A DNA stretch of 37,217 nucleotides from NCBI GenBank assembly GCA_947631335.1, contig CANRKZ010000009.1, positions 1 through 37,217 on the forward strand, read 5' to 3'. This DNA comes from an uncultured Clostridia bacterium (GTDB lineage Bacteria > Bacillota > Clostridia > TANB77 > CAG-508). The position numbers and the translations under genes were made by a program. Shown here one piece after another: positions 6,844 to 16,282 of the stretch (position 1 is the first letter of the stretch; every line of letters starts with the position of its first letter). The notes under the pieces were generated by a model. That model had not been told where the DNA came from. It was given only the letters and a program-made list of their open reading frames with translations, and searched no databases.

Positions 6844-9291
6844 ATGACATATAAATTTACTAATAGGGCTAAAAAAGCAATTGAATTGGCAAATGAATTA
6901 GCCATAGAATTAGGTCACAGTTATATTGGAACAGAACATATTTTATATGGATTAATAAAAGAAGGAAGTGGTGTAGCTTCTAAAGTATTAGAAAATCAAT
7001 CTATAACAGCAGATAGGATTATTGATAAAATTGTAGAATTAGTAGGGAATGAATCACCAATTGGTGAAACTCTAGGCTTTACACCAAGAACAAAGAGAGT
7101 AATTGAAAATGCTTTTATAGAAGCTAGAAAACTTAGTTATAATTATATTGGAACAGAGCATCTTCTAATCGGAATTTTAAGAGAAGGAGATAGTATTGCT
7201 GCTAGAATCTTATTAGAACTCAATACAAATATTCCAAAATTATATAATGAAATTGTAAGAGTAATAAATGAAGGAGAAGACTTTGCGGGGGAAGATAAAA
7301 ATGGAAAAACTGAAAAGAGAAATGGAAGTTATAATTCAACACCAACCTTAAATCAATTTGGAGAAGACTTAACAAAAAAGGCAGAAGAAGGAAAATTAGA
7401 CCCAGTGATAGGCAGAAAAGAAGAGATTGAAAGAGTGGTACAAATCTTATCAAGAAGAACTAAAAATAACCCATGTTTAATTGGAGAACCTGGTGTCGGT
7501 AAAACAGCTGCAGTAGAAGGATTAGCTCAAAAAATAGCAACAGGAGATGTTCCTGAAATTTTAAAAAATAAAAGAGTTGTTACTATGGATATTTCAGGAA
7601 TGGTTGCTGGAAGTAAGTATAGAGGAGACTTTGAAGAAAGAATCAAAAAGGCTTTAAATGAAGTAAAAAAAGCAGGAGATATTATTTTATTTATTGATGA
7701 AATACACACAATTGTAGGAGCAGGGGCAGCAGAAGGAGCAATTGATGCAGCTAATATTCTAAAACCATTATTAGCAAGAGGAGAAATTCAATTAATTGGT
7801 GCTACAACTTTAAATGAATATCGAAAATATATTGAAAAAGATAGTGCTTTAGAAAGAAGATTTAGTCCAGTAACTGTAAATGAGCCAAGCGAAAAAGATA
7901 CCATTAAAATTTTAAAAGGAATTCGAGATAAATATGAAGCTCATCATGGTGTAAAAATAACAGATGAAGCAATTGAAGCAGCTGTGAAAATGTCTATTAG
8001 GTATATTAATGATCGATTTTTACCAGATAAAGCAATTGATCTAATTGATGAGGCAGCTTCTCGTGCTAAACTAAAATCTTATACAGAACCAGAAACTTTG
8101 AAAAAATTAGAAGAAGAAATAGAAGAAGTTGAAAAAAATAAGGAAGAAGCAGTACGAATTCAAAAATTTGAAAAAGCCGCAGATTTAAGAGATAAGCAAA
8201 AAGAATTAAAACAAAAATATGAAAAAGAACAAAAGAAATGGAAAAATAAAAGCAATAAATCAATTACGAATATAACGGAAGAAAATATAGCAGAAGTTAT
8301 AGCAAATTGGACAGGAATTCCTGCTAAGAGAATTACAGAAGATGAAAATGTAAGATTAAAAAATTTAGAAAAAAATTTACATGAAAGGGTGATTGGACAA
8401 AATGAAGCAGTTGAAGCAGTAGCAAAAGCAATTCGAAGAGGAAGAGTCGGATTAAAAGATCCAAATCGACCAATTGGTTCTTTCTTATTCTTAGGACCAA
8501 CAGGTGTTGGAAAAACAGAATTATCAAAAGCACTAGCAGAAAGCTTATTTGGTGATGAAAATGCTATGATAAGAGTCGATATGTCTGAATATATGGAACC
8601 ACATTCTGTATCTAAATTAATTGGTTCTCCTCCAGGATATGTAGGATTTGATGAAGGAGGGCAATTAACAGAAAAAATAAGAAGAAAACCATATTCTGTT
8701 ATTCTTTTTGATGAAATTGAAAAAGCCCATCCAGATGTTATGAATATGTTATTGCAAATATTAGAAGATGGTAGATTAACAGATTCACAAGGAAGAACGG
8801 TTAATTTTAAAAATACAGTCATTATTATGACATCCAATATAGGAGCCAGATTAATAACAGACAAGAAAACATTAGGATTTACAAAAACTGACAATAATGA
8901 AGAAGGTAATAAAAAAGAGTATGAAGAAACTAAAAAAGAAGTGATGGAAGCCTTAAAAAGAGAACTTAGACCTGAATTTATTAATCGTATTGATGAAATT
9001 ATTGTATTCCACAAATTAACCGATATAGAGATTAGTAAAATTATTGATATCATGCTAAATGAAGTAATCAAAAGACTAGAGAATCAAAAAATAAAAATAG
9101 AATTAGAACCAGAAGTAAAAAAATTAATTGCAAGTAAGGGAATCGATAAAAATTTTGGAGCAAGACCACTTAGAAGAACAATTCAAAGTGTTTTAGAAGA
9201 TAAATTGGCAGGAGAAATTTTAGACGGTAAATTAAAGAAAAATAAGTTATCAAAAGTTTCTGTAAAAGATGGAGAAGTGGTTGTATTATAA
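6844..9291 (+). CDS. clpC: ClpC, AAA+ unfoldase subunit of ClpCP protease
   Basis: An 815-residue Hsp100 ATPase. Two N-domain repeats (each with IGTEH, about 28 and 103, the phosphoarginine-binding positions) are followed by D1 with Walker A GEPGVGKT (about 215) and Walker B ILFIDEIHT. Then come the UVR-containing middle coiled coil (about 415-475) and D2 with GPTGVGKT (about 551) and VILFDEIEKAHPDV. A ClpP-docking loop LGF is present. ClpC unfolds marked proteins and feeds them to ClpP, which is encoded at 25188. ATG 6844 is chosen over GTG 6835 because AAAGGAG fits it. Last gene of the CtsR operon; a strong terminator follows at once. Confidence 0.96.
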   Translation: MTYKFTNRAKKAIELANELAIELGHSYIGTEHILYGLIKEGSGVASKVLENQSITADRIIDKIVELVGNESPIGETLGFTPRTKRVIENAFIEARKLSYNYIGTEHLLIGILREGDSIAARILLELNTNIPKLYNEIVRVINEGEDFAGEDKNGKTEKRNGSYNSTPTLNQFGEDLTKKAEEGKLDPVIGRKEEIERVVQILSRRTKNNPCLIGEPGVGKTAAVEGLAQKIATGDVPEILKNKRVVTMDISGMVAGSKYRGDFEERIKKALNEVKKAGDIILFIDEIHTIVGAGAAEGAIDAANILKPLLARGEIQLIGATTLNEYRKYIEKDSALERRFSPVTVNEPSEKDTIKILKGIRDKYEAHHGVKITDEAIEAAVKMSIRYINDRFLPDKAIDLIDEAASRAKLKSYTEPETLKKLEEEIEEVEKNKEEAVRIQKFEKAADLRDKQKELKQKYEKEQKKWKNKSNKSITNITEENIAEVIANWTGIPAKRITEDENVRLKNLEKNLHERVIGQNEAVEAVAKAIRRGRVGLKDPNRPIGSFLFLGPTGVGKTELSKALAESLFGDENAMIRVDMSEYMEPHSVSKLIGSPPGYVGFDEGGQLTEKIRRKPYSVILFDEIEKAHPDVMNMLLQILEDGRLTDSQGRTVNFKNTVIIMTSNIGARLITDKKTLGFTKTDNNEEGNKKEYEETKKEVMEALKRELRPEFINRIDEIIVFHKLTDIEISKIIDIMLNEVIKRLENQKIKIELEPEVKKLIASKGIDKNFGARPLRRTIQSVLEDKLAGEILDGKLKKNKLSKVSVKDGEVVVL

Positions 9292-9293
9292 AC

Positions 9294-9323
9294 AAAAAGA
9301 GATAGAGTTATCTATCTCTTTTT
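9294..9323 (+). terminator. Rho-independent terminator of the clpC operon
   Basis: A perfect 13-bp stem (AAAAAGAGATAGA with TCTATCTCTTTTT) and the loop GTTA, starting three bases after the clpC stop. Confidence 0.9.
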
Positions 9324-9425
9324 ACATAAAACTCAAATATTAAATAAATTAAAAACTTGAAAATTATGTAAATATATGATAATATATTTATGCAACCATA
9401 AATATGGTTTTAAATAATTTTTTTA

Positions 9426-9440
9426 AGGAGGTGTGCTCCT
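9426..9440 (+). promoter_or_regulatory. Ribosome binding site inside a start-site hairpin
   Basis: AGGAG-GTGTG-CTCCT forms a five-base-pair hairpin whose 5' arm is the Shine-Dalgarno core and whose last base touches ATG 9441. It could lower translation until melted. Confidence 0.5.
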
Positions 9441-9911
9441 ATGAAAAAGGAGCGGGAAACAGTTTTAATTCTTGAAGGCGAAATTACTGAAGAGCAAATC
9501 CAAAAGATACCAAAAGATTTTCGGGGAGATATTATTGTAAATGGGAACATTGTTTGTCTTGGAAAATGTGAAATACCAGGAAGTTTATGGCTAAACGGAA
9601 ACCTGGAAGCAGAGAATCTGAGAATAGAAGGAGATATGTTCTGTAAAAATTCATGCAATATTCTACCGGAAAAAGGTGTTGATATTTCAGGTGATTTATT
9701 CTTGAAAGAAGCATGTAACATTGATGCAACATACATTAATGTTGGCGGAGATTTTGAAGGAAATGGGACAATCAATTCTACCGATATAAATGTGTATGGA
9801 ATGTTTAAATTTCGAGGAGAAATTGATCTTCATACCTATAAAATCTATGCAGGAAAATTAGATCTTGATGCAAGAATTGGTAATTGCCATGGGATTAAAA
9901 CTGATTGTTAA
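9441..9911 (+). CDS. Beta-helix (bactofilin-like) protein of unknown role
   Basis: A 156-residue protein made of short repeated strands with Gly/Asn turns (GDIIVNGNIVCLGKCEI, GSLWLNGNLEAENLRIEGD, GDLFLKEACNI, GGDFEGNGTI), the pattern of a right-handed beta helix or bactofilin-like polymer. No signal peptide or membrane span is visible. Codon use differs from neighbours: more G+C, and two in-frame CGG codons (9453 and 9522), each followed by G. No other convincing gene here reads CGG as arginine. A +1 shift at the first CGG would hit TAA within five codons, so CGG must be read as a normal codon here or the gene is not made. Recent acquisition is likely. It lies alone between two terminators. 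Exact function is unknown. Confidence 0.72.
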   Translation: MKKERETVLILEGEITEEQIQKIPKDFRGDIIVNGNIVCLGKCEIPGSLWLNGNLEAENLRIEGDMFCKNSCNILPEKGVDISGDLFLKEACNIDATYINVGGDFEGNGTINSTDINVYGMFKFRGEIDLHTYKIYAGKLDLDARIGNCHGIKTDC

Positions 9912-9916
9912 TCCTT

Positions 9917-9952
9917 AAAACAAGAAGTACTATTATGGTGCTTCTTGTTTTT
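9917..9952 (+). terminator. Rho-independent terminator after 9441-9911
   Basis: ACAAGAAGTAC pairs with GTGCTTCTTGT (one G-T) around a 7-base loop, followed by TTTTTA. Confidence 0.8.
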
Positions 9953-9970
9953 ATTACAAACTCTTAATAG

Positions 9971-9999
9971 TTTACAAAATGGCAAAAAGATGATATTAT
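9971..9999 (+). promoter_or_regulatory. Promoter of dxs
   Basis: TTTACA (9971-9976), a 17-base spacer and TATTAT (9994-9999), 31 bases before the dxs start. Confidence 0.7.
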
Positions 10000-10030
10000 A
10001 AAGACTACATAAAATAATAAAGGTGATAAT

Positions 10031-11915
10031 ATGATAGAAAGAGTAAATTCAGCTGAAGATGTTAAAAAATTAAATATACAAGAACAAAAACAACTGGCAG
10101 AAGAAATTAGAAAATATATATTAGAAATTGTATCTAAGAATGGTGGACATTTAGCTTCTAATTTAGGAGTGGTGGAATTAACGATAGCATTACATACAGT
10201 TTTTGATTTACCAAAAGATAAAATCGTATGGGATGTGGGTCATCAAACTTATGTACATAAGATTTTAACAGGAAGAAAAGAATCCTTAAAAACGCTAAGA
10301 AAATTAAATGGCATAGCAGGATTTCCTAAAACAAAGGAATCAGAAACAGACTGTTTTAACACAGGACATAGTAGTACTTCAATATCCGCAGCATTAGGAA
10401 TGGCACGAGCAAGAGATATTAAAAAAGAAAATAATCATGTTATTGCAGTAATAGGAGATGGAGCTTTAACAGGAGGAATGGCTTTAGAAGCATTAAATGA
10501 TGCTGGATGGAGTAAAACTAGATTAACGGTAATACTAAATGATAATGAAATGAGTATTTCGAAAAACATTGGTGGAATTAGTATGCTTTTAAGTAAATTA
10601 AGAACAAAAAAAGGTTATACAAAGTCCAATATTTCTATGAAAAATAAAATTGCTAAAATACCAATTATAGGAATACCTTTTGTTAAAATTGTGCAAAGAG
10701 TAAAAAGAAGTATTAAGCAATTAGTCATTCCTAAGATGTTTTTTGAAGATATTGGATTTCGTTATTTAGGCCCAGTAGATGGTCATAATATAGAAGAATT
10801 AGAAAGAATGCTTACCATAAGTAAGCAATTAGATGGACCAGTGTTAATCCATATCTTAACAAAAAAAGGAAAAGGCTACAAAATAGCAGAAGAAAACCCG
10901 GATAAATTTCATGCCATAGGACCTTTTGATTTAGAAACAGGAAAATCAAAAAAAGCAAAATCAAAAGATTATTCTGAAGTATTTGGTGATAAATTAGTAG
11001 AATTGGCAAAGAAAAATGATAAAATTGTAGCAATAACAGCATCTATGAAAGATGGAACAGGACTTACAAAATTTGCAAAAGAATTTCCAAATCGATTTTT
11101 TGATATTGGAATTGCAGAACAACATGCCCTAGGATTAGCAGCAGGAATGGCTAAAGAAGGTGTTATTCCGATTGTTCCTATTTATTCTTCATTTTACCAA
11201 AGGGCCTATGACCAGATAATACATGATATCGCGATTCAGAATTTACCAGTTGTTATGTGTGTAGATAGAGCGGGAGTTGTAGGGCAAGATCGGAGAAACA
11301 CATCAAGGAACTTTAGATATGGCATTTTTTAGATTAGTACCAAACTTAACTATTATGGCACCAAAAGATTTTAAAGAATTAGAAGATATGTTACAATTTT
11401 CACTAAATTTAAAAAGACCAGTAGTAATTCGATATCCAAGAGGCGGAGAAGGAAAAGAAAAATTTAAACAACATAAAAAAATAGAATATGGAAAAATAGA
11501 GACAATTAAAGAAGGCGAAGATATATCTATTTTAGCAATCGGAAAAACACTAGAAAGAGCAATGCAAGTTTCTAAGATGCTAGAAAAAGAAGAAATTAAT
11601 GCTGAAGTAATCAATGTTAGATTTTTAAAGCCTTTTGATAAAAAAAATATTAAAAGATCAATTAAAAAAACAAAAAGGGTAATAACCATCGAAGATGGAA
11701 CTATTCTAAATGGCTTATCAACTGCAGTTAAAGAATTAATAATAGATGAAAAATTAGAAAAAATAGAAATACAATCTTATGGTTATCCAGATGAATTTAT
11801 TCAGCATGGAAATATAAAAGAATTAGAAAAATTATACCATCAAGATGCAAAATATATTTTTAAAAATATTGATATAAACAAGATAAAAGAAGGGAAAGAA
11901 AACAAGAATGAATAA
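10031..11915 (+). CDS. dxs: 1-deoxy-D-xylulose-5-phosphate synthase, read through one CGGA +1 site
   Basis: DXS condenses pyruvate and glyceraldehyde 3-phosphate with thiamine diphosphate, the first step of the MEP isoprenoid pathway. Residues 1-420 (10031-11290) include GHQTYVHKILTGR, the cofactor motif GDGALTGGMALEALND and EQHALGLAAGMA. Frame 0 then meets CGG at 11291 and would end at TAG 11330-11332. Skipping C11291 restores the invariant GxDGxTHxG segment (GQD-GETHQGTLDMAFFRL) and continues to TAA 11913-11915. The joined protein is 627 residues, the normal DXS length, with nothing missing or duplicated. The gene has a promoter and ribosome site (AAAGGTGATA) and overlaps the next start by eight bases. 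Since the pathway is normally essential in Clostridia, I read it as a functional recoded gene, not a pseudogene. Confidence 0.93.
11291..11294 (+). other. CGGA recoding site in dxs
   Basis: Context GAT-C-GGA-GAA. Skipping C gives the conserved Gly of the DGETHQG motif; reading CGG as a triplet leads to a stop within 14 codons. Confidence 0.85.
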
Positions 11916-12712
11916 ACAAGAGCTCTTAAAAGATTACAGAAAACAAGAAGATAAAATCTGTTTATCACAAGTCTTAGATAAAATAGAGTATACAAAGATA
12001 AGAGAAAAAATAGAATATACTGATTTTTTAGATATGTATCAAATTTCTCTTATAGAAAATTTTTTGAGAAAAATAAAGTTTCAAAACTATCAATTATTTG
12101 GTGGATATGATGAGAGTGAAAGAAAAATTTTAATCGTATATCCTGAAAAATATAATGATAAAATGATAGCAAAAAATTACAGTAAATTTTTAAAAATTGT
12201 TAGAATTAAATTGCCAGAAGAAGAGTATGGAAAATATTTTCACAGAAATTATTTAGGAGGAATTGTAAAACTAGGATTAAAAAGAGAAAAAGTAGGAGAT
12301 ATACTAGTTTCAGAAGATGGGGCAGATATTTTAGTAGTAAAAGATTTTGCAGAAGTTTTAAAAAAAGAATTACCATCACTTACTCGATTTGAGAACAGTA
12401 AAATATCCATCGAAGAACTTTCTGATATAAGAAAAAAAGAAATTAAAATAGAAGAGATAAATATTATTGTGCCATCACTAAGATTAGATAATATTGTTTC
12501 AGATTTAGCAAAAACCTCTAGAAGTAAAGCAGTACAAATTATTAATCAAGAAAGAGTTTTTATTAATCGGACAAAACGAAACTAAAGTTTCCAAACAAGT
12601 AAAAATAAATGATGTAATTACTATTCGAGGAAAGGGTAGATTTATTATAAAAGAATTTGTGGGAAGCACAAGAAGTGGTAGGAGAGTAATAAAGGTTGAA
12701 AAGTATATCTAG
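11908..12712 (+). CDS. YlmH-like S4-domain RNA-binding protein, read through one CGGA +1 site
   Basis: A 267-residue protein when C12568 is skipped (220 + 47 codons). The N-terminal two thirds match the YlmH type (FGGYDESERKILIVYP, HRNYLGGIVKLGLKREKVGD). The C-terminal S4 domain begins LRLDNIVSDLAKTSRSKAVQ and is cut by CGG at 12568. After the skipped C it continues GQNETKVSKQVKINDVITIR and GKGRFIIKE, the expected S4 end, to TAG 12710-12712. Without the shift the S4 domain loses its last strands (225 residues). YlmH-type proteins bind the large ribosomal subunit and, in B. subtilis, have been linked to rescue of stalled ribosomes. The start overlaps the dxs stop, so translation is probably coupled. 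Confidence 0.85.
12568..12571 (+). other. CGGA recoding site in ylmH-like gene
   Basis: Context AAT-C-GGA-CAA. It restores the VFING turn of the S4 domain. Confidence 0.85.
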
Positions 12713-12733
12713 TTTTGTACAGAAAATCAGACA

Positions 12734-12769
12734 AACTAAAATAAGAGCTAATTAGCTCTTATTTTAGTT
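12734..12769. terminator. Bidirectional palindromic terminator
   Basis: A perfect 36-base palindrome (arms AACTAAAATAAGAGCTAA / TTAGCTCTTATTTTAGTT) between the convergent ylmH-like and mutS2 genes; it includes the mutS2 stop codon. Confidence 0.88.
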
Positions 12770-15134
12770 CTACAATAGTAACACCCATTTCACCTTCACC
12801 GTAAGTTCCTAATCGATATGATTTTACATGGGGATGTGTCTTTAAAAATTTATGAATACCGTTTTTTAACTTACCAGTACCTTTTCCGTGAATAATTCTT
12901 ACAATTTGAAGTCTTGCTAAACTGCAGTCATCTAGGAACTTGTCTACTACAAAAACAGCTTCTTCTACTGTTAAACCAATTACATTAAGTTCTGACTTAG
13001 CTATTTTTGATTTAGAAATACTAGTATATCCAGAAGTTTTTAATTTAGAATTTAATTTTAAATTTTTATCATTATGAGCCTTTTCCAAATCCTCTATTTT
13101 AAGGTTTATTTTCATAACTCCTATTTGAACTAAAACTTCTTTTGATTTTGACACATGAGAAAGTATAATTCCATTTTGGTTTAAAGATTTAACAAATACT
13201 TCTGTATTCGGTTTTATATCTGTAAGATTTAAAGCTTTAGATGGTTCAAAATCTTTTGGAGAATGATATTCTAATAAACTCATATTCTTAATCTTTTGAT
13301 TTAATTGATTTCTTAAATAATCAGCATTTGTTCTATCCGAAGAAGTAAGCTGATTCATTTTTTTTATTATTTCATTTGCTTCTTCTTTTGCTTCTAATAA
13401 AATATCTCTAGCTTTTATTTTAGCTTTATTTATTAAGTTTTCTTCTTGTTTTTTTAAATCTTCACGATCATGAATTAAACTCTTTTCTAATTCAGAGATT
13501 TTTCTTAATTTTTGGTCGATTTCTATTTTTTCTTTTTCGATTTCAGTTTTATTGTCATAAATACTTTTTAGTAATTCTTCTATATTAATTTGATCTGAAG
13601 ACATCCTACATTTTGCTTGTTCAATAATATCACCACTTAGACCAAGATTTTTACTAATTTCAAAAGCATTACTTTTTCCAGGCACTCCAACAAATAATTG
13701 GTAAGTTGGAGTTAAGGTTTTTATATCAAATTCAACAGAGGCATTTTCAAAACCATTTGTTATTAAAGCATATTGTTTTAGTTCTTGATAATGTGTTGTC
13801 GCAATAGTAAAAGATCCTAAATTTTTAAAATAAGATAGAATACTAATAGCAAGATTAGCACCTTCAATCGGATCTGTACCAGAGCCAAGTTCATCAAGTA
13901 ATATTAAAGAATTGCTGCTAGCAGATTGAATAATACTAACAATATTCATCATATGTGAAGAAAAAGTGCTTAAAGAATCATGAATACTTTGATCATCACC
14001 AATATCAGCAAAAATATGGTCAAAAACATAGATAGAAGAATTTTCATCAGCTGGAATATTTAGTCCACTACAAGCCATAGAACAAAGAAGCCCAACTGTT
14101 TTTAAACTAACTGTTTTTCCACCAGTATTAGGACCAGTGATAACAAGAGTTGAAAAATCATATCCTAAATTAATTGAAATAGGAACTACTTTATTATGGT
14201 CGATTAAAGGATGCCTTGCATTTATGATATTTATTTTTTTATCTTTGTTTACTTTAGGAGTAATTCCCTTTATATTTTTAGAGTACTTAGCTTTTGCAAA
14301 GATGAAATCTAATTTGCTAATTAAAGCAACATCTAGTTTTAACTCTTCTATATAAGGAGAGAATAATAAAGTAAGATTTGTTAATATTTTTTGAATTTCA
14401 ATTTCTTCGTCCATTTTTAAGCGACTTAATTCATTATTCATTTCAAATACAGAGATAGGTTCTATAAAAACAGTGGATCCTGCGTTAGAAATATCATGAA
14501 TAAATCCTTTTATCTGAGAGCGATATTCTTCTTTGACAGGAATAACAAATCGATCATTTCGAATCGTAATAATGCTTTCTTGAATATATTTTGAATAACG
14601 AGAAGAATGAATCATATGATTTAATTGATTATGAATATCTTCTTCTAAATTTCTTTGTTTTTTTCGGATTGATTGTAATAAATCAGATGCTTTATCATCT
14701 ATTGTATTTTCATCCAAAATACAAGCTGTAATTTTATCTATAAGATCTTTGTTTGAGTAAAGTGTATTAAATAGTGATGATAAAATAGGATATTCAGAAA
14801 TATCTAAAAAATCTTTAGAAAAATAATTTTTTAATTCATAGGATAGTTTAAAAATATTTTTTAAATTTAAAAGCGATTTACAAGAAAGTGGTCGATTACT
14901 TTCCAAGTTTTTTAATTCAGTTGTAATATTTTCTATTTCATAAAAGATAGGAGTTGAATTTCGATAGGTTAAGTTAACTGCTTCTGAAGTTTCTGATAAT
15001 AAAGACTCAACAGTTGAAACAGAATTACTTGGAATCAAATGGAGAGCTAAATTCTTTCCCATGGTAGTAACACAATGGTTACTTAATATTTCTAATATTT
15101 TATGGAATTCCAATTTTTTTAAATTATCACTCAT
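12759..15134 (-). CDS. mutS2: MutS2, endonuclease/ribosome-rescue ATPase
   Basis: A 791-residue protein with the MutS core and ATPase (Walker A ITGPNTGGKTVSLKT, about 330; Walker B LILLDELGSGTDP). It has a long coiled coil (about 520-620) and a C-terminal Smr domain (VIGLTVEEA ... RIIHGKGTGKLKNGIHKFL). MutS2 acts in recombination control and, in B. subtilis, in splitting collided ribosomes; it lacks the mismatch-recognition domain of MutS1. The length is typical. No in-frame CGG occurs in its 791 codons. It is transcribed toward dxs/ylmH and shares their palindromic terminator. Confidence 0.95.
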   Translation of the reverse strand: MSDNLKKLEFHKILEILSNHCVTTMGKNLALHLIPSNSVSTVESLLSETSEAVNLTYRNSTPIFYEIENITTELKNLESNRPLSCKSLLNLKNIFKLSYELKNYFSKDFLDISEYPILSSLFNTLYSNKDLIDKITACILDENTIDDKASDLLQSIRKKQRNLEEDIHNQLNHMIHSSRYSKYIQESIITIRNDRFVIPVKEEYRSQIKGFIHDISNAGSTVFIEPISVFEMNNELSRLKMDEEIEIQKILTNLTLLFSPYIEELKLDVALISKLDFIFAKAKYSKNIKGITPKVNKDKKINIINARHPLIDHNKVVPISINLGYDFSTLVITGPNTGGKTVSLKTVGLLCSMACSGLNIPADENSSIYVFDHIFADIGDDQSIHDSLSTFSSHMMNIVSIIQSASSNSLILLDELGSGTDPIEGANLAISILSYFKNLGSFTIATTHYQELKQYALITNGFENASVEFDIKTLTPTYQLFVGVPGKSNAFEISKNLGLSGDIIEQAKCRMSSDQINIEELLKSIYDNKTEIEKEKIEIDQKLRKISELEKSLIHDREDLKKQEENLINKAKIKARDILLEAKEEANEIIKKMNQLTSSDRTNADYLRNQLNQKIKNMSLLEYHSPKDFEPSKALNLTDIKPNTEVFVKSLNQNGIILSHVSKSKEVLVQIGVMKINLKIEDLEKAHNDKNLKLNSKLKTSGYTSISKSKIAKSELNVIGLTVEEAVFVVDKFLDDCSLARLQIVRIIHGKGTGKLKNGIHKFLKTHPHVKSYRLGTYGEGEMGVTIVELK

Positions 15135-15230
15135 ATTAAAATCTCCTAATTAATTAATTAATATATATCATTATACAAACAAAGTAGACCAAAGTCAATT
15201 TTAGGATAGGGTTATAATTTTTGACTTGTT

Positions 15231-15257
15231 GTTATCTCCAAAATATTATGATATAAT
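15231..15257 (+). promoter_or_regulatory. Probable promoter of 15292-16176
   Basis: TTGACT (15231-15236) and TATAAT (15252-15257) with a short 15-base spacer, 35 bases before the gene. Confidence 0.5.
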
Positions 15258-15291
15258 ACCTAAAAAACATAGATAAAAAAGGAAAATGAAT

Positions 15292-16176
15292 ATGAATATA
15301 TTAGAATATGGATCAATTATTATCTGTAAAGATATTACATTTGAAGATAATAAATATGATATAAAAGGACATCCAGGGGTTGTAATACTTCCAACTAGTG
15401 AAAATCAAGAAAATGCCCTATGCTTATATATGACATCTAAAGAAAAAAGGAGAGATAGAGATGACTATTATTGCATAGGAAAAGGAATAAAAAAAATTTC
15501 TTATGTAAATATGAATCAAATAGTACAAACAAGCAATATTAAAAAAGATATAAAGAACTATATGAATGAAGAAATTTTTTTAGACTTATTAGAGAATTTC
15601 TATAATTACCAAATGAATTTAGATGTTAAAAAAGAAACTTTTAAGCAGATAGAAGGTAAGATAAAAATATTAATAGAAATTTTAAAAAGAAAGAAAATTT
15701 TAAATATAGATATAGATGATATTACAAGAGAAGAATTAGATAGATTAGATGAAATAGGTGACATAAAAAAAGCAATGGTATTGTATGGAACAAAATTATT
15801 ATATCATTTTCAAAAAGATACTAAAGAAGAAAAAAAGATAAAAATAGCGTTTTTTTATAATCAAAGAGAAAGAAATTATTCTAATACTTTATTAGGGGTG
15901 TATAAAAAAATAAAAGAATTAAGTAAGCAGAAATTAGATGAAAATACTTTTAATACAAAGATTAGTAATGTTTATGAAAATCATTATAAATCAGTATTTA
16001 ATAAAAATATGTTATTTAAAGATCTAGTTGTTTTGTTAGAATTAGATAATCATAATAGTATCTTGTCAAGTAAAGTAAAAAGAGTAATAAATACTATAGA
16101 AGAAAAAGGAGAAAATAAAGAGATGAAATCAACTAATTCGTTCAATCAATTTAACACAGATTTCCAAGAGCGATAA
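15292..16176 (+). CDS. Hypothetical protein with possible MazF/PemK-like N-terminus
   Basis: A 294-residue protein from ATG 15292 (AAAGGAA fits it better than ATG 15286). The first 70 residues (ILEYGSIIICKDI, DIKGHPGVVILPTS, ENALCLYMTS) follow the strand order of MazF/PemK-type SH3-like barrels, but the similarity is weak and no antitoxin gene is adjacent. The rest is Lys/Glu-rich and helical, with no recognised domain, and ends in a Ser/Asn-rich tail. It lies between divergent mutS2 and the prpC operon. It has no CGG codon. Function is unknown. Confidence 0.65.
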   Translation: MNILEYGSIIICKDITFEDNKYDIKGHPGVVILPTSENQENALCLYMTSKEKRRDRDDYYCIGKGIKKISYVNMNQIVQTSNIKKDIKNYMNEEIFLDLLENFYNYQMNLDVKKETFKQIEGKIKILIEILKRKKILNIDIDDITREELDRLDEIGDIKKAMVLYGTKLLYHFQKDTKEEKKIKIAFFYNQRERNYSNTLLGVYKKIKELSKQKLDENTFNTKISNVYENHYKSVFNKNMLFKDLVVLLELDNHNSILSSKVKRVINTIEEKGENKEMKSTNSFNQFNTDFQER

Positions 16177-16282
16177 TAATAAAAATATTGCAAAAAATAA
16201 AAACTTATGATATAAAAAAGTAAATGGTAAAAGAGCTAAATTTTAAATTTATAGAAATAAAAAAGAAAAGAGAGGTGAAAAA

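Noticed and set aside
8160..9071. A 303-codon open frame on the minus strand inside clpC
   Set aside because: It is antisense to a highly conserved gene, has no ribosome site and its hydrophobic low-complexity product is typical of a reverse reading of AT-rich coding DNA.
11286..11306. Resemblance of the bases around 11288 to the start of a common sequencing adapter (AGATCGGA)
   Set aside because: The match stops after about eight bases, the sequence on both sides is continuous dxs coding sequence, and the other six sites do not share it.
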